Shown piece after piece: positions 1 to 10,500 of a stretch of DNA of 64,000 nucleotides; position 1 is the stretch's first letter, and every line of letters starts with the position of its first letter. The notes below the pieces were generated by a model. That model did not search any database and was not told the origin of the DNA. It saw nothing but the letters and a program-made list of their open reading frames with translations. The stretch comes from Sphingobacteriales bacterium 50-39 (lineage in GTDB: Bacteria; Bacteroidota; Bacteroidia; Chitinophagales; Chitinophagaceae), in the NCBI GenBank assembly GCA_001898505.1, contig MKTZ01000025.1, forward strand, positions 434,001 through 498,000, given 5' to 3'. Both the position numbers and the translations under genes were made by a program.

Positions 1-1585
1 TAATAATGGAGGCGGGTTTTCCCGCCCGGACATTTTGTATCTCGCGGTCGATGAGGGCAAGGAAGCGGTCCTGGAGGTTGAACTGGGCCACCAGCAGATG
101 TTGGAACGATATCTTTTCCGTATTGCGGGGGTTTTTACGTCTGCTCAGGAAGATGAACAGCAGTTCCAGTTCCCGCATGAGGTCGTGGTTGCCTGTCAGC
201 AGTATATGATCCGTGTAGAAGCGCGCGGTCTTTTCATTCAGATTGCCTGTTGCCAGGAGTCCGTAATAGATCATCCGCTGCCGTATGTTTTTCTTTATCA
301 GCGCGATCTTGGCGTGTACCTTCAGGGCCGGGATGCTGTAGACAATCTTTACGCCGGCCTGTTTCATCTGACGGGCCCATTGGAGGTTATTGGCCTCGTC
401 GAACCTTGCCTTCAGCTCGACGAAAACCGTGACCCTTTTTCCGTTACGTGATGCGCTGATCAGGGCGTGTGCAATGCGTGAGTCACGGGCGATCCGGTAC
501 ATGGTGACATAGATCTCTTCTACATCGGGGTCGATGGCGGCCTCGTTAAAGAACTGCAACACCGTGTCGTAGCGCTCATAAGGAGGATGGAGGAGGATAT
601 CGTGTTGGGTTATACGCTGGAAGAGACTGGATGCATTCCCCTCTTTTTTGGCAGGCCAGGCGGGGTAGGAGAGCCGGGCGTCTTTTACGGGAAAAGAAGA
701 AAGGTCCCGTAAGTTATGATACCGTCCGCCTTGTACGATCGTGGCGTGGTGAAGACCGAGGGCGTCGATCAGCATCTGAAGGATCTCCGGCGGTATGCCC
801 GGCTGGTGTAGGAAACGGGTAGCCAGCCCCGCATCTCTTTTCGCCAGCTTTCTCTCGATCTTTTCCGCGATGTCGCCTTCATATTCGTCTTCCAGGTCCA
901 GCTCGGCGTCCCTGGTTATTTTGATGCTGTAGGCCCCCTGCAAGGTCTTGCCCGGGAAGATAAAGCCAAGGTTGTCGCGAATGATGTCGTCTATAAAGAG
1001 AATATACTTACGTCCTCCTTCTTCCGCGGTGAAGAAACGGGAGCAGCTGTCCGAGGGAATGTTCAGGATATAGATGTCTGAAGCCGGTCCGCCGCCCCGC
1101 TCCGCGCCTCCTGTGACGACGGCAAAATAAAGCTTGTCATTGCCCGGGAAGAAGCTGTCCTTTGTTTTGGAAAGATGTACGGGTTGTAAAAAGGCAAGCA
1201 GCTCGGTGAAGAAATAGTCAGTGGCGGCATTTCGTACGGCAGGAGGAACGGGCAGGGTATAAGGTAGGAATGTCTGTGCCGCCGGCTGGTAAATGAACTC
1301 AATGCCCTGGCCGGACAGCTCAGGCAATAGGTTGCCGGTGAGCAATTGGCCGTAGTGGGCCAGCTGGCGGTCCACTTCTTCCGTAACCTTTTGCAGCGAG
1401 GGGCTCTTCAGGGCGGCCAGGGCGGGCACCCGTACCCGGTAGAACTCATCCAGGTTGGAGGAATAGATGGAAAGGAAGTTTATCTTTTCCAGGAGGGGTG
1501 TTGCCGGCCGGGCGGCTTCTTCCATTACGCGGTAGTTAAAGGAAAGCCAACTTAGGTCCCGGTCGAAAAAGGAGTTTTCGGTCAT
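1..1585 (-). CDS. ppk1: Polyphosphate kinase 1, C-terminus cut by window edge
   Basis: Catalyses reversible transfer of the ATP gamma-phosphate onto polyphosphate at the membrane/cytosol. The minus-strand frame is open from an ATG at 1583-1585 to base 1, 528 codons of the roughly 690 usual. It starts MTENSFFDRDLSWLSFNYRV, the classic Ppk1 N-terminus (RDLSWLxFNxRVLEEA). Later it shows HDILLHPPYERYDTVLQFF and LKVHAKIALI; the His of KVHAK (near residue 424) corresponds to the autophosphorylated catalytic His. The last visible residues, NVRAGKPASII, lie in the conserved C-terminal domain 1. No frameshift was seen where I translated it. The upstream neighbour reads the other way, so the two share a short divergent promoter region. 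Identification is firm; the missing end lies outside the window. Confidence 0.95.
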   Translation of the reverse strand, partial: MTENSFFDRDLSWLSFNYRVMEEAARPATPLLEKINFLSIYSSNLDEFYRVRVPALAALKSPSLQKVTEEVDRQLAHYGQLLTGNLLPELSGQGIEFIYQPAAQTFLPYTLPVPPAVRNAATDYFFTELLAFLQPVHLSKTKDSFFPGNDKLYFAVVTGGAERGGGPASDIYILNIPSDSCSRFFTAEEGGRKYILFIDDIIRDNLGFIFPGKTLQGAYSIKITRDAELDLEDEYEGDIAEKIERKLAKRDAGLATRFLHQPGIPPEILQMLIDALGLHHATIVQGGRYHNLRDLSSFPVKDARLSYPAWPAKKEGNASSLFQRITQHDILLHPPYERYDTVLQFFNEAAIDPDVEEIYVTMYRIARDSRIAHALISASRNGKRVTVFVELKARFDEANNLQWARQMKQAGVKIVYSIPALKVHAKIALIKKNIRQRMIYYGLLATGNLNEKTARFYTDHILLTGNHDLMRELELLFIFLSRRKNPRNTEKISFQHLLVAQFNLQDRFLALIDREIQNVRAGKPASII

Positions 1586-1659
1586 AACTATATTTATGTA
1601 ACTTGTTTTCGGCGTTTATCCGATGCAAAATAGCAATTTTGGATCGCCGGGCTGCTTGT

Positions 1660-1998
1660 ATGAGAAAACAATTAAAGACACTGGATGAACAGAGGGGCCT
1701 ATTTAGAGGCACATTTAAAAAATACGGTCTGAGATCCGGCTATAAAGGCGCTTCGACAGAGACGATCCTGCTGGTATCGATCTGTAATGACGATGGGAAA
1801 ATAATATCCGATCATTGCTGGTTCAATATGACAAAGGGATTTGAGAAATTAGGAACCCTGCGGGCGGGAGATATCATTCAGTTTGAGGCGCGGGTTAAGA
1901 AATACAGGAAGGGATATATAAATCGCCGGGCTGGTATAGACCAGAGTAGTTTTGACTATAAATTGAGCCATCCGACACAAATTAAACGATGTAAATAA
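1660..1998 (+). CDS. Small conserved protein of unknown function, 112 aa
   Basis: I do not know its function. I prefer the start at MRKQLKTLDEQ over an upstream in-frame ATG at 1603, because the extra residues are not protein-like and would run into the ppk1 leader. The protein has no signal peptide or membrane segment. Alternating beta-type stretches (TETILLVSICND, SDHCWFNMTKGFEKL, LRAGDIIQFEARV) followed by a basic tail (KKYRKGYINRRAG, SHPTQIKRCK) suggest a compact beta-barrel of OB type that could bind nucleic acid. From memory, similar small proteins (motifs TDHxWFNxTKxFEKL and GDIIxFDARVKxY) occur in Firmicutes and mobile elements, so transfer is possible. It sits 5 bp before the permease gene and may be cotranscribed with it. 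Confidence 0.7.
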   Translation: MRKQLKTLDEQRGLFRGTFKKYGLRSGYKGASTETILLVSICNDDGKIISDHCWFNMTKGFEKLGTLRAGDIIQFEARVKKYRKGYINRRAGIDQSSFDYKLSHPTQIKRCK

Positions 1999-2003
1999 CT
2001 CCT

Positions 2004-4421
2004 ATGCTAAAAAATCTCTTCAAAACAGCTATCCGTAGTTTCCGGAAAGACAAGCTCAACGCCACCATCAACCTCGGCTCCCTGGCCGTCGGGCTGGCCT
2101 GTGTCTTTATGATCATGGCGTATATAAGCTATGAGTTCTCCTATGACAAGAGCTATTCGCATCATGACAGGATCTACCGGGTGGTGGCCAAAAATATCAA
2201 TAAAGAAAGTGTTGTCAGGGAAGGGTTTTCCATGCCCAATGCTTTGGCATATACGTTGAAGAATGAATTCCCCGATATAGAATCCGTCACCGGGGCCGGC
2301 GAGAACGATCAGGAGTTCCTGATAGACGGTCGTTTACAAAAGCTAAATGCCATTGGAGTAGACACCAGCTTCTTTCACTTGTTCGATCTTCCTTTCCTGG
2401 AAGGGAACGCTCATAGCTTACACAATGATGAGGACATTGTATTGGCGGCATCGGCCGCCCGCCGGCTCTTCCCCGGACAGGACCCTGTCGGCCGTACGGT
2501 ATACACTGGTGAAAAAAAAGCATTCAGAGTCGTGGGTATCATAAAGGACATACCCCACAACACCCATTTCAAGGTAGATGCTGTGTACGTTTCTTCCCAA
2601 AGGCTGGAAGCCTTGAACTGGCAGGGCTATTCCACCTTTGGAGCCAAGTACATCCTGCTCAAGCCCGGCGTTGATGCAGCGGCGTTCTCAAAGAAAATGG
2701 GGCCATTTTATATCAAGTATCATTTCCCGGAAGGAGTTACGTTGAATTTCCAGCCGGTGACATCCATTCATTTGTACTCCATGGTTCAGGATGATCCATC
2801 TGCCACCGGCAGCATAAGGAATGTATATATATTCTCCATCATCGCCGTCCTTATCCTGCTGATTGGATGTGTCAATTATATCAATCTCACCACGGCACGG
2901 TCTCTCCAGCGATTGAGGGAGGTGGGTGTCCGAAAAGTACTGGGCGCCAGCAAAGGTAGGTTGATCCTGCAATTTATTACCGAGTCGGTGCTTTTCTTTA
3001 TCATCAGTCTGCCGGCGGCCTTGCTGTTGGCGATATTGTTATGGCGTCCCTTTACCCGGCTGATCAATATAGATGCAGACGTCTTCTATTTGTTGGATTT
3101 AAAATTCATCCTGGCTGCTGTTGTCATCAGTATCGTTACGGGCGTAACATCCGGTCTGTATCCTTCTTTCCTTGTATCCCGTCTCCATCCAGTATATATC
3201 CTTAAAGGCTGGCAGAAGAAATTCCATATAAACCTGGATATCCGCAAGCCACTGATCGTTTTTCAATTTGTAGTTTCGGTGGTATTGATCATCGCCACGC
3301 TGGTGGTCTATTCCCAGCTGCAACTGCTAAATAATAAAGAGCTGGGATTTAACAAGGAAAACCTGGTCGTTCTGCCCTGGAATAAATACGCGAGCCCGGA
3401 GGCCTTCAAGAACCAGCTGAAGGAGAACAAAGATATAAAGAACGTGACCATTGCCAGCTGGGAGGTAGGGCAGCACTACGGGTCTACCTCCACTTCGACC
3501 TCGACGCTCGATCCCACCAAAGAATGGGCGTTTGCCTCTGTAGATGGAGATTTCGATCTTATCAGCACACTCCAGGCCGGGCTTGCCAGAGGCAGAGATT
3601 TTTCAAGGGACTATGCGGCGGACCTGGTGAACGTCGACTCGCTTGCATGGCACTCCAATAATAAGATGGGAGTTGACGAGTACAGGCGGCTGATGGCTTC
3701 GAGATCGATCATCGTCACTCAACAGACGGTCACTAACCTTGGATTAAAGGAGCCTGTTATCGGCCAGGTAGTAGACAAAGGGGGGCTTCAGGGCACCATC
3801 ATCGGGATCGTAAAGGACTTCAACGGCACCTCCCTGCTAAAAAAGCAATCCATGGTAGTGCTGCAGGTGGTACCTGTCCAAAAGAATGGATATGCTTATA
3901 TACGCATCGACGGGCGAAATACCGCTCAAACTCTTGCCTATATTGAAAAGACCTGGACGCAGTTCTTCCCGGCCAAGGGTTTTGAGTTCTCGTTCGCGGA
4001 CGAAAAGATACAGCAGCTGTATAGCTCACAGCAAAAGCTGGCGGGCATGTTCAATTCATTCGCCGTACTGGCGATCCTCATAGCCGTCATCGGTCTTTTC
4101 AGCCTGCTGGCTATCTCCGTGCGGCAACGGTCAAAGGAGATAAGTATCCGCAAAGTACTGGGCGCCAATGTCAGCCAGATCGTACAGCTGTTGTCCACGG
4201 GCTTTGTAAAGCTGATCCTGCTGGCTATCGTCATTGCCTCTCCGCTGGCCTGGTGGCTGATGAATAAATGGGTGCAGGATTTTGAATATAGGACGACCAT
4301 TCACTGGTGGGTATTTGCCGTGGCCGGCTCGTTCGTTGTCGTTATCGCCCTGTCGGTGATCGTCCTTCAGGCCATCCGGGTAGCGGTAGCCAATCCGGTG
4401 GTCAACCTGCGGACGGACTGA
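2004..4421 (+). CDS. ABC transporter permease, FtsX/MacB type, 805 aa
   Basis: Inner-membrane permease of the duplicated MacB/FtsX class common in Bacteroidota, predicted to work with a separate ATPase that is not encoded here. It opens with MLKNLFKTAIRSFRKDKLN, then a first membrane helix near residues 20-45 and a long MacB periplasmic core domain (about 50-275). A three-helix FtsX block follows near 280-400 (with LREVGVRKVLGASKGRLILQF), then a second periplasmic domain and a second FtsX block near 680-800 (RSKEISIRKVLGANVSQIV). The repeated VRKVLGA motif is the family signature. Substrate cannot be read from sequence; relatives export peptides, lipids or macrolides. It ends exactly where the convergent AraC gene ends, with no room for a separate terminator. 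Confidence 0.9.
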   Translation: MLKNLFKTAIRSFRKDKLNATINLGSLAVGLACVFMIMAYISYEFSYDKSYSHHDRIYRVVAKNINKESVVREGFSMPNALAYTLKNEFPDIESVTGAGENDQEFLIDGRLQKLNAIGVDTSFFHLFDLPFLEGNAHSLHNDEDIVLAASAARRLFPGQDPVGRTVYTGEKKAFRVVGIIKDIPHNTHFKVDAVYVSSQRLEALNWQGYSTFGAKYILLKPGVDAAAFSKKMGPFYIKYHFPEGVTLNFQPVTSIHLYSMVQDDPSATGSIRNVYIFSIIAVLILLIGCVNYINLTTARSLQRLREVGVRKVLGASKGRLILQFITESVLFFIISLPAALLLAILLWRPFTRLINIDADVFYLLDLKFILAAVVISIVTGVTSGLYPSFLVSRLHPVYILKGWQKKFHINLDIRKPLIVFQFVVSVVLIIATLVVYSQLQLLNNKELGFNKENLVVLPWNKYASPEAFKNQLKENKDIKNVTIASWEVGQHYGSTSTSTSTLDPTKEWAFASVDGDFDLISTLQAGLARGRDFSRDYAADLVNVDSLAWHSNNKMGVDEYRRLMASRSIIVTQQTVTNLGLKEPVIGQVVDKGGLQGTIIGIVKDFNGTSLLKKQSMVVLQVVPVQKNGYAYIRIDGRNTAQTLAYIEKTWTQFFPAKGFEFSFADEKIQQLYSSQQKLAGMFNSFAVLAILIAVIGLFSLLAISVRQRSKEISIRKVLGANVSQIVQLLSTGFVKLILLAIVIASPLAWWLMNKWVQDFEYRTTIHWWVFAVAGSFVVVIALSVIVLQAIRVAVANPVVNLRTD

Positions 4422-5321
4422 TTAGGTCTTATTCCTTTTCCGGTATTCTACGGGAGAATGCCCCATCAGCTTGGAGAACATACGGGAAAAATAATACTGG
4501 TCGTCGATGCCCAGCTGGACCGCGATCTCTTTCACGGTCATATTGGTGAGCAGAAGGTATTGACAGGCCTTTTGTATCTTAAGATGATTGAAGTACTCGA
4601 TGGGGGAATAGCCCGTCCGCTCCCTAAAGATGGCAGAGAAATGCGATACGGAGAGTTTGGCGAAATCAGCGAATTCCTGCAACGACACGACGACCTGGAT
4701 CTTTTTCTGCATAAGCGCTATCGTAAGGGCTATAACATCGTCTTCTTTTTTATTGTCTACATAATTGAATTTATCCTCATAGAGCAGGGATGAAAGGAAA
4801 TGATAGAAGATCATGTTGACATAGCGGAGATTATCCTGGCCATAGCCTTTTTCCAGATTGGAATAAATGTCCTCGAACAGCTTGATCCTATTCTCATTAT
4901 AGGTGAGCTCGGGTTTGTAGTTCCTGGAGTTCTGTAAGATCAGCTCTACGATATAGGCGGCTATCTCGCCTTTAAAATGTATCCAGTAAATAGTCCATGG
5001 GGCCTTTTCGTTGGCGGCATATTTATGTGCGGTGCCCGCGGGGATAGCGACGAATTGTGAGGGACTTATCTCCATCCTTTTCTTATCAATCTCGATCCAG
5101 CCCCGGCCTTCCATGCAATAGATGATGATATGCTGACTGATCCCTCCCGGTCGCTCGACATAATGGAATTTAGCCTTTGGGTAATGACCGATGTCAGTAA
5201 TATAGATCTGTCTTGTCACCGGGTCTTTGGTCAGGAATTCCGTCATGATCTTCTTTGGCAGAACGATCAGTTTCTGGCCTTCGAATCCCTCCCGTTTGCG
5301 CAGCGTTCTCGATCGTTCCAA
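4422..5321 (-). CDS. AraC-family transcriptional regulator (paralog 1), 299 aa
   Basis: DNA-binding activator with an N-terminal cupin-like sugar-sensing domain (about 40-150: GRGWIEIDKKRMEISPSQF, then AHKYAANEKAPWTIYWIHF) and a C-terminal double helix-turn-helix (about 200-299; LQEFADFAKLSVSHFSAIFR, VKEIAVQLGIDDQYYFSRMF). The start is a TTG at 5319-5321: a stop lies five codons upstream, no in-frame ATG occurs before residue 26, and alignment with the paralog at 13348-14247 supports this position. Both paralogs are exactly 299 residues and share GFEGxKLI.LP, IGYxPKAxxHY and APWTIYWxHF. It is divergent from the glycosidase operon at 5420, and the shared gap holds a direct-repeat site, so it is the first candidate regulator of that operon and possibly of the two fucosidase promoters. 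Confidence 0.92.
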   Translation of the reverse strand: MERSRTLRKREGFEGQKLIVLPKKIMTEFLTKDPVTRQIYITDIGHYPKAKFHYVERPGGISQHIIIYCMEGRGWIEIDKKRMEISPSQFVAIPAGTAHKYAANEKAPWTIYWIHFKGEIAAYIVELILQNSRNYKPELTYNENRIKLFEDIYSNLEKGYGQDNLRYVNMIFYHFLSSLLYEDKFNYVDNKKEDDVIALTIALMQKKIQVVVSLQEFADFAKLSVSHFSAIFRERTGYSPIEYFNHLKIQKACQYLLLTNMTVKEIAVQLGIDDQYYFSRMFSKLMGHSPVEYRKRNKT

Positions 5322-5356
5322 TTCATATGGGTTTTATGCAAAATACAAAAAGAAGA

Positions 5357-5418
5357 AAATAATCCATCATTTTCATAAAAAATACTATTCTTTTTCCTTC
5401 CGGATAATTCGACTTTTG
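5357..5418 (+). promoter_or_regulatory. AraC-type direct-repeat operator with adjacent -7 element
   Basis: Two 13-bp units, AAATAATCCATCA at 5357-5369 and AAAAATACTATTC at 5378-5390, start 21 bp apart (two helical turns, as for AraC-family sites). After 20 bp comes GACTTTTG (5411-5418), matching the TTTG half of the Bacteroidota -7 element TAnnTTTG. It lies only 1 nt before the ATG at 5420, so the mRNA may have almost no leader. The same arrangement recurs at 24297 and 42001. The second repeat occupies the place of the -33 box, as for a class II activator. The sequence match is seen; binding is inferred. Confidence 0.65.
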
Positions 5419-5419
5419 A

Positions 5420-7582
5420 ATGATGCGTCGTCTCATGCTAATCCTTTTGCCAAGCCTGTGGGGGATCGCCTCGCAGGCTCAGGCTTTCCATGAATACAAT
5501 GACAGCGTGGTATTGTCGAACGACCAGGTCAGCATTGTCCTGCATACCGCATCGGGTACGGTGGATTATCATTTTACAGGAGGCAGTTTTTTGTATAATA
5601 CAGTAGCCTATGTGCAAGATATCAATACAGGGATGCTATCCACCGCCAATCTGGAACAACATCCCTACAGCACCGATGCGGTAGAGGATAGTCTGGGCAA
5701 GGGCATCCGTATCAATATCAAACATATGGATGACAAGCATGCCCTGTACCTGTTGCAGCGGATCACCCTGTATGCCGATGGTCCCTATGTGTTGACCGAC
5801 ATGGTGGCCGGCAGTGCAGCAGGGCAAGCAACGGTAGAGACACGCCATATCAGTCCTATTGCTATACTGCCTTCCGCAAAGGGCCGGCTGGCCGTCATCG
5901 GCAACGAGCCCCGCATACTCGACGAGCCATTTGACAACGATGAGTGGGTGGGAGTAAAGGAGCGTCACTGGCCGGATGCCAGGGGCATCAGCTATGACTT
6001 TTCTTCCGTATATGATAATACGACGCTGGCTGGTATCGTGCTGGGCGCCGTCAGCCATGACTTCTGGAAGACGGGAATTATTTATAAGACGGCTGCGATC
6101 AAGGGGCAGTTGGACTCTTTTGTCGTATATGGCGGCGCTGCCACTCCCGACAAGGATGGCACCCACGATCATGCTCTTCATGGTACGATGAAAGGGAGCT
6201 TTGTACAGTCTCCACTGGTGTATATTGGCGGTGGACCGGATATAAGACTGTTATTTACACTATATGGCCGGATAAATGCAAAGCTCAACGGCAGCCTGAA
6301 CTGGAAAGGCTATGCCCCCGTGTACTGGAACAGTTTCGGCGTAGAGGGCGTACTGGGGTATGAAAAAGTAATGATGCCGCCGGGTGTGGGTAAGATATCC
6401 GACTATCTGCACACGCTGGACAATTTCTCCCGCTGGTCGCATCCCGTTCTCAGCATAGACAGCTACGATCAATCCATCTATACGACAGAGCTGCTGACCT
6501 CCCTTGGAAAATATGCAAAGAAGAATGGTCAGCAGATGGGATTTTATTTTATTCCTTTTGCCATATGGACCTGGAAGAATACGATGGATCAGACCCCGGT
6601 GGCCGGCACCTCATATACCTTGCGAGACGTCGTGCTAAAGGACCAGGATGGCAAGCCCATTGCCTATAAGGATGGGGACTGGGGCGCTTTTCCGCTGGAC
6701 CCTACACATCCCGCCACCCGTCAGTCCATTATCGCACAGCTGCAAAAGGCCAGGACCATCGGAGCCAGCTTTTTGAAGATAGACTTCCTAACGGCAGGAG
6801 CATTGGAATCCACTACCCGCTGGGACCCGTCGGTCCGCACAGGGTTGCAGGCATACAATTACGGCATGAAGATGCTAAAACATCTCATCGATTCTATCCT
6901 GGGACCCGACATCTTTATCACACAGGCCATCTCTCCCATGTTCCCGCACCAGTATGCACATACGCGGTTCATATCCACCGATGTATATTCCCATCTGCGG
7001 GATGATGAAAAAGGTTTCCCCGGATGGGGTAGCACCGGGTCCTCCCTGGCCACCGGCAGTCATTTAGGATGGGTTCAGGGTACCTTGTGGCCCTATACCA
7101 ACCTGGATGTATGCATCATGCAGCATTTTCAAAAGAACCCTGACCTGAACGAACAGGAGATCAAAGTGCGTCTGTATGCCATGATGGTGATGGGCAGCAT
7201 CCTGGGGGACGGCTCGGATTTCCGGCAACCCCTGGCGGCCGAGAGAGGAAGAAAATTCCTCGACAACGCACGGCTTTGCGCTTTTTTTAGCCGGCCACAG
7301 GCGTTTACTCCCCTGAAATTCTCCGATGGGGACAGCTATGACCAGCAGATGGCATTTTACCTGAAAGGAGACACGACCTTGCTGGGGCTTTTCAATTTCT
7401 ATACGCAGCAGACTTACAGCGGCAGCTTCCGGCTCCAGGACCTGGGATTGAAAAAAGGAAAATATATTGTAAAGGATTTCCTCACCGATGCGACGGTGGG
7501 TAATATAGAAAAAGACCAGGATACTTTTACTTTCAGCGTGGGCCCCAAGGACGCGCTGATGGTGCGAATTATACCAGAATAA
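5420..7582 (+). CDS. Secreted glycosidase of clan GH-D type (alpha-galactosidase-like), 720 aa
   Basis: Begins MMRRLMLILLPSLWGIASQAQA, a cleavable signal peptide, so it is periplasmic or surface exposed. An N-terminal beta-sandwich (about 25-290) precedes a (beta/alpha)8 region (about 300-600) and a C-terminal beta domain. The barrel contains SFLKIDFLTAGALE, where D455 sits at the position of the GH27/GH36 nucleophile (KxD motif), and FISTDVYSHLRDDE, where D521 is a likely acid/base. Length and order fit GH36-like enzymes, but relatives act on alpha-galactose, beta-L-arabinopyranose or other sugars, so the substrate is open. It is the first gene of a four-gene operon with a DUF5107-TPR protein, an aldose epimerase and a sugar porter, implying release of a free hexose or pentose that is then imported. 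The AraC direct repeat lies directly upstream. Confidence 0.75.
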   Translation: MMRRLMLILLPSLWGIASQAQAFHEYNDSVVLSNDQVSIVLHTASGTVDYHFTGGSFLYNTVAYVQDINTGMLSTANLEQHPYSTDAVEDSLGKGIRINIKHMDDKHALYLLQRITLYADGPYVLTDMVAGSAAGQATVETRHISPIAILPSAKGRLAVIGNEPRILDEPFDNDEWVGVKERHWPDARGISYDFSSVYDNTTLAGIVLGAVSHDFWKTGIIYKTAAIKGQLDSFVVYGGAATPDKDGTHDHALHGTMKGSFVQSPLVYIGGGPDIRLLFTLYGRINAKLNGSLNWKGYAPVYWNSFGVEGVLGYEKVMMPPGVGKISDYLHTLDNFSRWSHPVLSIDSYDQSIYTTELLTSLGKYAKKNGQQMGFYFIPFAIWTWKNTMDQTPVAGTSYTLRDVVLKDQDGKPIAYKDGDWGAFPLDPTHPATRQSIIAQLQKARTIGASFLKIDFLTAGALESTTRWDPSVRTGLQAYNYGMKMLKHLIDSILGPDIFITQAISPMFPHQYAHTRFISTDVYSHLRDDEKGFPGWGSTGSSLATGSHLGWVQGTLWPYTNLDVCIMQHFQKNPDLNEQEIKVRLYAMMVMGSILGDGSDFRQPLAAERGRKFLDNARLCAFFSRPQAFTPLKFSDGDSYDQQMAFYLKGDTTLLGLFNFYTQQTYSGSFRLQDLGLKKGKYIVKDFLTDATVGNIEKDQDTFTFSVGPKDALMVRIIPE

Positions 7583-7589
7583 AAAGAAT

Positions 7590-10500
7590 ATGCATATGAC
7601 GGACGTAAAAGCATGGGTAGAGAAGGTCTCCATCCCTACCTATAAGATCGGCCAGCCTGAAAAAAATCCTATGTTCCTGGAGAAACGGGTGTACCAGGGC
7701 AGCAGTGGTGTCGTATATCCACATCCTGTCATCGAACAGATAGACGACAGGAAATCCAGTCAGGAGTATGAGGCCGTATTCCTCGAGAATGAGTTTTTAA
7801 AGATCATGATCCTGCCCGAATTGGGCGGCAGGATACAACGGGCTTATGATAAAGTAAAAGAAAGAGATTTTATCTATTACAACCAGGTCATCAAGCCCGC
7901 ACTGGTGGGACTGGCAGGTCCCTGGATCTCGGGTGGCATCGAATTCAACTGGCCCCAGCATCATCGCCCCAGCACCTATAGTCCCGTAGACTTTACCATC
8001 GAAGAAAATTCGGATGGCAGCAAGACTGTCTGGGTGAATGAGATCGAGCTGATGTTCCGTACCAAAGGCATGGCGGGATTTACCCTGCACCCCGACAAAG
8101 CGTACTTAGAAATAAAAGGAAAGCTGTTCAACCGGACGCCGTTCCCGCAAACTTTTTTATGGTGGGCCAATCCGGCAGTAAAGGTCAATGAACATTATCA
8201 ATCCGTCTTTCCGCCGGATGTATATGCGGTGTTTGATCATGGGCGGCGGGATGTATCCGACTTCCCCATCGCCACGGGCACCTATTATAAGGTGAATTAT
8301 GCGCCGGGGACGGACATCAGCAGATATGCCAATATCCCCGTACCCACGTCTTATATGGCGATACACAGCAAATACGATTTTATGGGTTGTTATGAGAACG
8401 ACACACAGGCCGGGATGCTGCACGTGGCCAACCATCACTTTTCACCCGGCAAGAAGCAATGGACCTGGGGCAATGGAGATTTCGGGCAGGCGTGGGACCG
8501 TAATTTGACGGATGAAGACGGACCTTACATCGAATTGATGACTGGTGTATTCACTGACAATCAGCCGGATTTTTCCTGGCTGCAGCCCAACGAGGAGAAG
8601 ACGTTCGAACAATATTTTATGCCATACAGCCAGGTGGGTGTAGTGAAGAACGCTACGAAGGAGGCCATCCTCAATATGGAGTGGGAGGGCGACAGACTGC
8701 GTATCCGGGCCTATGCAACGGCAAAATATGAAAAGGTAAATGTCCGCGTCTTTCAGGACGGAAAGCTAAAAAAGGAATATACGGCAGAACTTTCACCTTA
8801 TCATGTTTTCGACGAGACCCTCACAACGTCCGGTGCACACGAACAATGGAAGGTGGTCATTTCCGATGAGATGGCTGGTGTACTCATATCCTGGCAGCCG
8901 GAGGCGCGCGAAGAAAAAGAGATCCCGCCCGCTGCCACAGCAGCGAAAAGGCCCCAGGACATCGAACAAATAGAGGACTTGTATCTCAACGGTCTCCATC
9001 TCGAACAATACCGCCACGCGACCTATAATCCCGTGGATTATTATATGGAAGGATTGAGAAGAAGCCCCGGGGATATACGTTGCAACAATGCCATGGGGCT
9101 GCTGCTTCTCCGCCGGGGACAGTTTGAAAAGGCGGAGCCGTATTTCCGATCGGCCATCAAGACCATGACCAGCCGCAACCCCAATCCTTATGACGGCGAG
9201 CCGTATTATAACCTGGGCTGGTCGTTGAAATTACAAGGCCGGCTGGGCGAAGCTTTTGAGTCCTTTTACAAAGCCACCTGGAACGATGCCTGGCAGCATA
9301 GCGCCTTTTTGAACCTCGCCAGGATCGCTACCGTACAAAAGAAATATGCAGAAGCGCTGGCATTGATAGAAAGATCGCTCATCCGGAACTATCATAGCTC
9401 TACCGCCCGTCATTTGAAGGCAGCGCTGCTGCGCAAGACCGGGGCACCTGCCGGAGACTTTATCCGCGAGTCCCTGGCCATCGATCCATTTAATTTCGGC
9501 GTTCTTTTTGAAAGCCGGAACTCCACATCATTGGAAAAGATGAAGGTCCTGATGCGGGATGCCGTCCAGAACTTTTTGGAGATATCGCTTGACTACGCCC
9601 AGGCCGGACTATATGCCGAGGCCATGCAGCTGTTGGAGATGTTCGATGGGCAGTCAACACTTGTGGGCTATTACAAAGCATGGTTTGCGTACCAGGAAGG
9701 ACAACCCGAAGAAGCAAAGAACCTTTACAGGATGGCCGCTACCGGGAGCCCCGACGGTGTTTTCCCCAATAAGATCGAGGAGGTGCTGATCCTGCAAAAG
9801 GCCATCGAGCTCAATCCTTCGGATGCAAGAGCTCGGTATTACCTGGGTAATTTCTGGTATGACAAACGTCAATATCCCGAGGCCATTGCGTGTTGGGAAG
9901 AAGCCATACGGCTGGATGCTGGATTCCCCACCACATTCCGGAACCTGGCCCTGGCTTATTATAATAAATCAGGCAAGAAAGAGCAGGCGCGGCAATACCT
10001 GGAAAAAGCCTTTGCACTAGACCCATCCGATGCGCGTGTATTGATGGAATTGGATCAGTTGTACAAGATCACCGGCCGGCCTTTTGCCGAAAGACTCGCC
10101 CTGCTGGAGAAGTATCCCGTATTGATAGAGTCACGGGATGATCTCTACCTGGAGCGGATCGCTTTGTACAACAACCTGAAGCAATACGAAAAGGCCCGTC
10201 AGTTGTTGGCCAATCGAAAATTCCATCCCTGGGAGGGAGGAGAAGGAAAAGTAGTGGGACAATTCCTCCTATGTCATATCGAGCTGGCAAAACAGGCGCT
10301 TGCCCGGCAGGAGTTTGGGCTTGCCATCGATCTGCTGTCCGCTATACAGACTTATCCGGAAAATTTGGGAGAGGGCAAGCTCTATGGCGCTCAGGAGAAT
10401 GATATCAATTATCTTTTAGGATGCGCTCTGGAAGGGCTTGGTCAGGCGGAGGAAGCCATGGCGAGATTTAAAGAAGCCACTGTCGGCATCAGCCAGCCTG

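Noticed and set aside
35-451. 138-codon plus-strand frame opposite the ppk1 gene
   Set aside because: It is the antisense shadow of the polyphosphate kinase reading frame, which carries clear family motifs.
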